The translations under genes were made by a program, and so were the position numbers. The notes beneath the pieces are model-generated. The model saw nothing but the letters and a program-made list of their open reading frames with translations. It was not told the DNA's origin and ran no database searches. From Dipteris shenzhenensis (taxonomy: Eukaryota; Polypodiophyta; Polypodiopsida; Gleicheniales), in assembly GCA_047967505.1 (NCBI GenBank), contig CM106538.1: a DNA stretch of 64,000 bases, one strand, 5' to 3'. Of this stretch, positions 58,701-64,000 are shown piece by piece. The first letter of the stretch is position 1, and each line of letters starts with the position of its first letter.

Positions 58701-61700
58701 AGGGGGAATGTGCAAAAGAGCTGAAAATCCTGACAACCCCCTTCCATATAACCATTGCCTGTCTAAACAATGTTGAATAGTCTCAATAGCAGCATGGCAA
58801 CGGGGGCAAGTAGGATCAGCCCCAAACCTGGATCTCCACAGGTTCACTACAATCCCAACATGAATAGAAAGCCAAAAAATTCTATTCCTGTGGGATTTCC
58901 AGAGTTTGCCGATCAGCAGAAATATGAAGGGCATCCCAATGAAGAGCTCTAGAGGGCCTCCAATCTCTACAGCTGAGCTGAAATTTCTTGGCATTACGAA
59001 CCGTGTAACGAAAGAATGGGAGGTCCACTTCCACTCTCGTGGGTCCCATTGCAGGAACTTTATGGGTACACCTCCATAAAGCCATAGTCTTGAAAGGCCG
59101 ATGGAAATGAGAAGAGAGTCAGGATCCATGTAATACTAAAAGTGAGAACCAATCTCCACATAGCCTACAATCCTAACGGGCGGAAACGCTCTCTCTAGCA
59201 AGATGTGATCTGAAAATCTGGACAGCCTACCTCCTGAAAGCACATCGAAAACTAGGGTATCCTCATGTGCACTTAAAATGCAATAACCTAAAGTGAAATG
59301 CCCGTACTAGAGAATGCTGCCATCCAAGTGGAGCAAGTGATAGGCTCGTCATCTGTCTCCATCCAATCCACTGCAAGGCTGCACTGATCTGCTGAATTCT
59401 TCCTACACTCCCTCTAAGATGACTAATCATCTGAGCTTTCCTACCCTCTGGAAGCTTTTTGAAATCTTTCCAGGCACCCACAGTGGAGGTAGGTTCCCTC
59501 TCCCGTGAAAATCCATTTGGTACTATCCATCCAGTCTCCTCCCGAAGACGGTGTGCATGACTGTATGCTACGAATGAAAAAGTCCTTCAATAGCTTTAGT
59601 CCAGGCGTAAGTCCCCTCACAACCATCTTGCACAGCAAGGCCTTACAGTGTAAATCTGGATCAATTATATTGAGACCCCTTCCGAAGTGGGGAGAATGAG
59701 AATCTCCCAAGTAACTCTTGATGTAACGTCATCTATGCCATCAAGTCCACTCCGTATAAAATTCCTTATCGGTCTTTAAAGCCGAGTGATGCAATCCCTT
59801 GAATGGCACCATCAAGAACACAGAAACCATGCCGTGGCCAAAAGGACCTGGCTAACCACGACTACTCTGGAGGCAAGGTCGAGTTTTATAGAGCCCCCAA
59901 AAAGGAGCTTTCTCCTTGTACTCTCCAACACCGAAGTGAACTGTTGTGTCGTAGAGATGCCCAAGCCAACCTGGCATCCCAAGTATCTGACAGAAACACC
60001 CCTCTCAATCCTAGTGAGACTTATGTCACTTCCCCAAACCGGAGTACCTCGTCATTGATCCAAAAGCCATTGGATTTATGCCAATTAATATGTGTCTCGT
60101 AGTAGTGCATAATAAATCCAATGATGTCTTAAAAGAAGTGAGCATATGTGGCGTGGCATCCACAAAAACAACAGTGTCATCTGCCAGCTCGCTGTCCAAA
60201 AGCTCCACTTCTTGTCTCAAGGGAAGTCTTAGCCCAAAAATATCAACTCGAGATCTAATTTAGATACTCATAGCTTTAGACACAAATAAAAAAAGAAAAG
60301 ATGCGAGGGGACATCCCTGGCAGCATAATAATATGAAGCTATGTGCAGCATGGCATCTGCATCTGTTTGGAAAATCATGATTCCTATACGAGTCAATGAG
60401 TTGCGAAACACTCTCTCTACTATGTCTGGGGTTAGGAGTAGAGAAGAAGTGTTCATCCGTGTCCAAAATGTCTCCCGGGCATGAAAGGCATACTCTGCTC
60501 TTTGATCAAGTAATATCTACAAATGAGCCCTTGTTTCAGCAAGGTGCTCCTGAATCCAAGCATCAGTAGGCCTACTATTGGCGAATACCAATATCCCATC
60601 TAAGAATCTCCGGTCTCCTGGCGGCCGAATGATAAAAGTCACTAATACTAGTTAGGGCTGCAACCATAAGTGAAGGAGATGGCACTCCACTCTGCATATG
60701 ACATCCATATCTGCAAAGCTGCCTCTGTGAGATCCTCCTCTGCATAAAAGGCATCTGGAATCCTAATGCTAGCTCACCTCAAGTGAGGTGCTGAAATCAT
60801 GAGTACTATCGGAAAGTGGTCTGAAGTAGAAACACCAGTGGCAATGTGTACTGACCCACCTCTGTCCAGAACCCACCGCTGTCTCCTGTTCGACCACGAG
60901 GATAGGAGAGACTGAGTCTTAGTGTGATAGGCATCATTGATCCAAGCATCTCTGCTAGTGAAACGAAGCAAGAAGGCATCCCAGGCTGCTCTCTCCCCTT
61001 TTTCATCAGAAGGCAACGCAACCATGTTGAATTGACCCCCAATGACCCATGAATATGCAATGGGGGCCCAGGAGAGCAACTCCTTTCATAAAAGGACGCA
61101 GGCGGTGATAAGGAAAAAAAGGAAAGACAACCAGGAATTATGTACTTCACCGCGTCAGATAGCTGAGACTTCATAGGGATCAGCTGCAACGTGGGCTCGT
61201 AGATGATGAGCTTATGAACCAGGTTCCAGAGCAGATATCGAGAGCACACAAATAACAAGTCAATCTCCCACACAATCTGACTAGAACACACACAGAGGAA
61301 CACACAGGCTCTTTGAAAGAGGGGAAAGAAGGCTTTGACTTGTTGTAGCTCTGTGTCAACCAAGAATTGTTCATACACCCAGTTGTTCTTTGTACGACAG
61401 ATCAACCACACATGATGTATCTACAACACCCCCTTCCAGCAGCTTGTATACGATAAACAGCTCGTACTTATGCTTCTTGTACGGAATCCTCATGCACAAA
61501 GAACCCCCAAGAATGCTAATCCATCGAGTCATCCCCTCCACCTATAAACTCATGAATCCTCAACGATCAAAGTCCCTATCATGACTTCCATTTAGTCACT
61601 ATTGCATCCGCACACAAACTGTATGTCATACTCAGAATTGTAAGCAGCCACATCACGAGTGCTTCCAGCAGCGACAACTCCCAATCTGTCTTCTGTTCCA

Positions 61701-63944
61701 GCTAAGCTCCCCCACGCAACCTGCACACTTGTGCGTGATTAACGGTAACAAATCCAGATCAGCCCGTTAGCTCTCCGCTCAGCTAATTGTCAGCCTGTCT
61801 CTTCACTTCCATACTACAGCTCTCCGCTCAGCTAACAGCCCATCAGCCCTGTGCTATTCATCACACCCCGTTGATAGCCCGTACACAGCCCAATCGCTCT
61901 CTCAGATTGTCACAGCCCTCCACACCCTGACGCACTGCTCTTGTACAACAATATGGAGCCGGTGAACCATCCGTTCATCGACCAGCAGATCCTCTCCTCT
62001 CTCCTTCTTCGCTTTCTTCCCCCCAACCTGATCTCTTCCGCTCATTCACGTTTTCCAGAACTCTCCAGTAGTGGCCATCCCACCTATCAGCCCACTCGTC
62101 AGCCAGAGCATCCCCCTTCCTTGATCACGTAGCCACCTTGCATGCATACATTCCCTTCCAGATTTTCCAGCCACGTCATCACGTAAAATTTACCACTCTT
62201 CCATTTAAAAAATGCAAATATCCCGCAAGGCACATTAAATGCACATTTTGGACCTTTGGTCACACAATTCACACATTAAGGCTTGCATGCACCCCTGTAC
62301 ACACACATGAAAAGCCCCTTAACATGGACACTAGAACATATCAAATTTCTGTAACATGCAAGTGCACATTGACTCTGGAAAATATAAAAAAACCCTTCAT
62401 GACTTGACTTTACTTGACACCAAAAACATTTCACTTGACCACACACTGGACACCCTTGCTCTGGAAGTCTGGTACAACCACATTGCATTTCATCATTTCC
62501 CATGAAGTCCCTGCAAAACATACTTTATTGTTTCAAAAAACTATACATTAGTCCATCATGCTTGTGAAAGAAAAATCCACAAAGGCCAAAAGCCCACACC
62601 TACCCTAGATGTGTACAACTATGTGCCTGCCCACAGCTATATACAGTGCTCAAAAACTTGATACAGGTTTTGTCCTATCAGCGGCATTAGGACATACAGC
62701 TAGACTCCTCTTAGAGCATGATCACTGAGTTTTTCCAACCAGATAGCACCAACCAGCAGGACTTACGGAGATGGTGGACTCGAGGACCCGATCTAGAGAT
62801 ATGACAGACTCGCCAGCGGACTGAGACACAAATTATGTTAGGGGACCTTCCCTCCATGCTCACAAGACCGGAGACATGACCCACAGGAGTGATGGTAGCG
62901 CTTGTTCGCCCCGCAGGGCCATAGCCATGACACCACAGCAGGCCACACATGCCGAAAGCTTTGATTCCACCACATTAGCCTCATACAATGACACCCCCTT
63001 GTCAGGATTGATGCCCCACCCACTCCCATCCTTTGAGGATAAATAGTTTTTCTCTCTATGTATCTATGCCATTATGATCATGATTATGGACTTTTTGTTT
63101 GTATTCATCATGGGTGTTGATGCCCACTACCCCTCAGATCGTCGTATCAAGTTCCTTTTAGTCTCATAGACTATTTGGTCTTCCAAATACTTTTCATTAA
63201 CTTTCTTTTTTTATTTTTTTGTCTCTTTGTTCCTTCTTTCACCCTTGCCTAGACCCAAAAATTTCAAATATAAAAAATGCACATTACAATAGTAAAACTC
63301 TAATAGAGTACTTTCCAATGCATGAGAAAATAATAACCATACTTTATGGAACCTTCACCTGCATCCACTCTCTGATGTGCTGAGGATTTTTCTATGAGCA
63401 CATCAAAGTGAGGCTGGGTGGAAAAGGGACAGCTGTGGTGAAATGTGGTTAGAAGAAGAGTTTTAGCTGCAGGAGTGAGTTCCAGAAATGCCCTGAAAAA
63501 GTAGGGCTGGGAGTGCAAGAGGAGTGAAAAGTTTAAGAAAACAGGTAAGCCACTTGACCCTCTGTGCGTCAAATTCTCTGTATATGTAGTCAATCTTGAA
63601 TCTTGTAATCAGTTTAGAAGTAACACTTACAGGTCATAGAATCCTTTGTCTGGAAACATAAAGAAATCTCTCCTAACCTTCTCAGGAGATGTTACGTACG
63701 TAGAAGGGCCGGTGTCAAGTGCATAATTGCTATATGAACCCAGGTGTCTCATCAAAATTGTCAATATTCTGCATTGTGTTGCTTAGTCTGACTCGTATTG
63801 CGTTCATTTGTGGCAGTTACAGTCTGACCTGACTTTCATAAGGAAAGTTTCCTAAAACTGAAACATCTCTGGTTTGTTTCCTATTTTTCAGGTTTGGAGA
63901 TTACAGTACTTGGAAGTAATGATTTCTACTCGTACAGGAAACAT
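49489..63944 (+). CDS. Phosphomevalonate kinase, exons 2-5 (partial)
   Basis: Four exons join in phase: 49489-49639, 49767-49867, 50357-50469 and 63892-63944. Donors are GT and acceptors AG. The peptide runs VISAPGKVLLTGAYLVLERP, NAGLVLSTSARFFAIVKPIY, SWSDVRVLSPQLSKETTYKM, VEEALRLAVAAA and LEITVLGSNDFYSYRKH. These match the N-terminal half of plant phosphomevalonate kinases, GHMP-superfamily enzymes. They phosphorylate mevalonate 5-phosphate to the diphosphate in the mevalonate pathway to sterols and other isoprenoids. The first coding exon (a few codons in other plants) was not found, and the rest of the gene lies beyond the window. The intron from 50,470 to 63,891 is 13.4 kb and full of transposons. 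No stop or frameshift is seen in the exons, so the gene is probably active. Confidence 0.9.
51288..51324. repeat. (CT)n microsatellite at 5' edge of LINE J
   Basis: About 18 CT units, followed at once by the GC- and pyrimidine-rich leader of an ORF1-only LINE. Confidence 0.95.
51325..52646 (+). mobile_element. ORF1-only LINE (copy J) in PMK intron
   Basis: A leader rich in C and T is followed by ORF1 (51,651-52,439), about 200 bp of 3' UTR and the end CCCGCGAGGGCTTCTGAAG, then ATGTTAATATATC and TTTCTTTC. No ORF2 lies between ORF1 and the tail. CTTCTGAAG is a small palindrome like CTTCCGAAG at the end of LINE L (54,616-54,624). Copy K (10.6-13 kb) has the same plan. Both being bounded by (TC)n suggests insertion at such sites. 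Confidence 0.7.
51651..52439 (+). pseudogene. LINE ORF1 (coiled coil, RRM, C-terminal domain), lightly frameshifted
   Basis: The first ATG (51,651) opens MEPPKVKTFVSTPIRKPSYS, a basic N-terminus, to a stop at 51,747. The next frame (51,752-51,870) has a leucine-heptad coil FLQQEVRELRLMVAALRKKV. The original frame returns with VTNEVKSIKEETSATMDSKI, then RCLRIAGLPEDWHEGSLAEK (RRM start), VVFNDMKARIKILMQTNKLR and TKVWISEELTPIQLKMKSIE to the stop. This is the layout of L1 ORF1p (Transposase_22 type), an RNA-binding trimer. Length about 260 residues. Few lesions mean a fairly young copy. Confidence 0.75.
52667..52713. repeat. (CT)n microsatellite between LINE J and LINE L
   Basis: Runs of CT after the J tail; the 5'-truncated LINE L starts at its end (GGTTGCCATGG). 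Confidence 0.95.
52714..54660 (+). mobile_element. 5'-truncated LINE (copy L) with intact C-terminal ORF2 part
   Basis: Contains the ORF2 end (52,716-53,741), about 800 bp of noncoding sequence and a 3' end with GACCCATCGGTC, CTTCCGAAG, then ACTCTAATAAAATTTC and TTTCTTTCTTTCTCTCTC. Diverged relatives of the 3' noncoding part occur at 62,641-63,225, and of the terminal 120 bp at 44,190-44,325. It follows LINE J and precedes LINE M without a gap. Confidence 0.75.
52716..53741 (+). CDS. LINE ORF2 C-terminal segment, 341 codons, open
   Basis: An uninterrupted frame with DMDRLPPFRYSIDAPHLELT, then SLRIALGQLRVSSHQLEIEA, then a zinc-finger-like CPCCTMGEVESEEHFICRCP (about 53,170-53,229). The basic tail is RRRLTHGDLAPPAAHL. 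'Leu-Arg..SH.LeuxxExGR' plus CxxC...H....C is the usual end of Jockey/CR1-like LINE proteins. No RT domain is included because the copy is 5' truncated; the ATG is incidental. The open frame suggests recent insertion. A diverged stretch of the same ORF is embedded in the copia element at 21,345-21,797. Confidence 0.75.
54661..55379 (+). mobile_element. 5'-truncated LINE (copy M) ending in (TTCTAC)n
   Basis: The frame 54,820-55,269 encodes the end of a related ORF2: YRRNIARIRTRSHTFAIEQG, then CILCDMQTIETEAHVALQCP, a CxxC...H....C finger. The stop is followed by about 80 bp with GGGTCCCATGGGTC and GAGGACGCTAATAAATTC, then TTCTAC repeats. Directly preceded by LINE L's tail. Confidence 0.75.
55380..55800 (+). 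mobile_element. LINE 3' end (copy N)
   Basis: No coding domain is left, but the end GTCCCATACGCCTGCCAGGC, CTCCCATGGACGTTAATATT and (TTTC)n(TC)n matches the pattern of copies J, L and M. GCCTGCCAGGC folds as a hairpin. It begins at the TTCTAC tail of copy M. Confidence 0.6.
55801..56099. other. Intron sequence, no feature
   Basis: C- and T-rich stretch between LINE N and a minisatellite. Nothing recognised. Confidence 0.4.
56100..56440. repeat. Minisatellite with ~27-28-bp unit
   Basis: About twelve degenerate units built around GACCTCTTGTA(TA/CAAG)GGTGACCAGAAGA. Alternate units differ (TATAGGGTGACC versus CAAGGGATGACT), suggesting a higher-order unit of about 55 bp. Open frames on both strands are by-products. 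Confidence 0.85.
56661..57020 (+). repeat. 5' LTR and primer-binding site
   Basis: A 344-bp segment begins TGTTGCACCCATG and ends GAAAATCCACA (57,004). It is followed by TTTGGTATTAGAGTGG, close to the initiator tRNA-Met complement (TGGTATCAGAG). That marks a + strand LTR retroelement starting here. No 3' LTR is found, and the element is cut by a LINE at about 58,205. Confidence 0.7.
57021..58204 (+). other. Internal part of LTR element, unknown ORF
   Basis: After the primer site a Gly/Arg-rich stretch (57,030-57,290) is open on several frames. A 106-codon frame at 57,834-58,154 (MEGEGRFNNELVLFPPLPKG, then PSPPSEEDSLDESYTHLKYD) may be a gag-like N-terminus, but I recognise no domain. No protease or RT follows. 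Confidence 0.35.
58205..61085 (-). pseudogene. LINE family A copy C: endonuclease, RT end, zf-RVT
   Basis: Read high to low: endonuclease remnant WVIGGQFNMVALPSDEKGE (about 61,045-60,990; Asp of GDFN lost to Gln), STSDHFPIVLMISAPHLR, and a linker with RHSRESVSQL. Then come the RT C-terminal half with GCPLASFLFLFVSKAMS and ELADDTVVFVDATPHML (about 60,190-60,140), the block GLNIIDPDLHCKALLCK (about 59,670-59,620) and LWLYGGVPIKFLQWDP. The zf-RVT follows (FGADPTCPRCHAAIETIQHC, about 58,835-58,775), and last IWTDTIHTLMAIWG (about 58,425-58,385). The RT fingers are deleted. Stops are numerous. It is the most complete guide to family A in this window. Confidence 0.8.
61086..62640. other. Intron sequence, no gene
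   Basis: Pyrimidine-rich stretch with repeated words such as CTCTCCGCTCAGCTAA (61,768 and 61,820). No domain found. It may hold the 5' leader of a TE. Confidence 0.4.
62641..63230 (+). mobile_element. LINE 3' end (copy L2), diverged
   Basis: Matches the noncoding part of LINE L (54,130-54,660) at several blocks: CTCTTAGAGCA(T/G)GATCAC, the GGGGA(A)CCT(T)CCC tract, CCCAC(A/G)GGAGT, and the terminal CTCATAGAC..T.GGTCTTCC.AA.AC. It ends in a TTTCTTTTTTTATTT stretch. Retains an antisense open frame at 62,950-62,711. Confidence 0.65.
63231..63891 (+). other. End of PMK intron 4
   Basis: AT-rich intron leading to a pyrimidine tract and acceptor CTATTTTTCAG at 63,881-63,891. No repeat or ORF of note. 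Confidence 0.7.
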
Positions 63945-64000
63945 GTATGACTGTTAGATCTGCACCTAGTAATTGGTTTGCTTGCAAGATCATGAGTTTT

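Overview
This window reads as nuclear DNA of a land plant with a large, repeat-filled genome. A fern or another seedless plant is my guess from the style of its LINEs, but nothing here fixes the lineage. Only two host genes are recognisable. Both are incomplete and both are identified from exon chains with matching splice phases. There are no bacterial-type operons, rRNA genes, tRNA genes or CRISPR arrays that I can see.

Layout. 1-3 kb: 3' part of a decayed Helentron-type rolling-circle transposon (Rep remnant, PIF1-like helicase, AP-like endonuclease), all in + orientation. 3-6.5 kb: no gene, two large tandem duplications. 6.5-8.3 kb, minus strand: last three exons of a bHLH transcription factor of subgroup IVc (ILR3/bHLH104/bHLH115 type). 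9.1-10.2 kb: a probable minus-strand LTR and a dispersed repeat whose inverted partner lies at 40.2 kb. 10.6-13 kb: an ORF1-only LINE flanked by (TC)n and split by an LTR-like insert. 13-17 kb: sparse. 16.9-32.8 kb: a dense nest of LINE pieces on both strands. It includes a nearly complete Ty1/copia element (20,426-24,496; 148-bp LTRs, 5-bp target duplication ATCCA) that landed inside a LINE and carries LINE ORF2 sequence in place of its integrase core. Two oppositely oriented LTRs of a second family lie at 26.0 and 31.3 kb. 32.8-41 kb: mostly unassigned. 41-48 kb: LINE fragments, a gypsy gag remnant and unknown frameshifted ORFs. 48.3-49.2 kb: a probable LTR.

49.5 kb to the window end holds phosphomevalonate kinase exons on the + strand. 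Four consecutive exons keep frame and splice sites. The intron between the third and fourth of these is about 13.4 kb. It contains a head-to-tail series of LINEs, a minisatellite, an LTR, a minus-strand LINE and another LINE 3' end.

The most interesting pattern is the LINE system. Several elements share a 3' end made of short stem-loops, a TAATA-like motif and a pyrimidine microsatellite tail (TTTC/TC/TTCTAC), not poly(A). Two copies encode only ORF1, and those copies are bounded on both sides by (TC)n. This suggests microsatellite-directed insertion and mobilisation in trans, comparable to half-LINEs of mammals. All element names below are descriptive; no database was searched.
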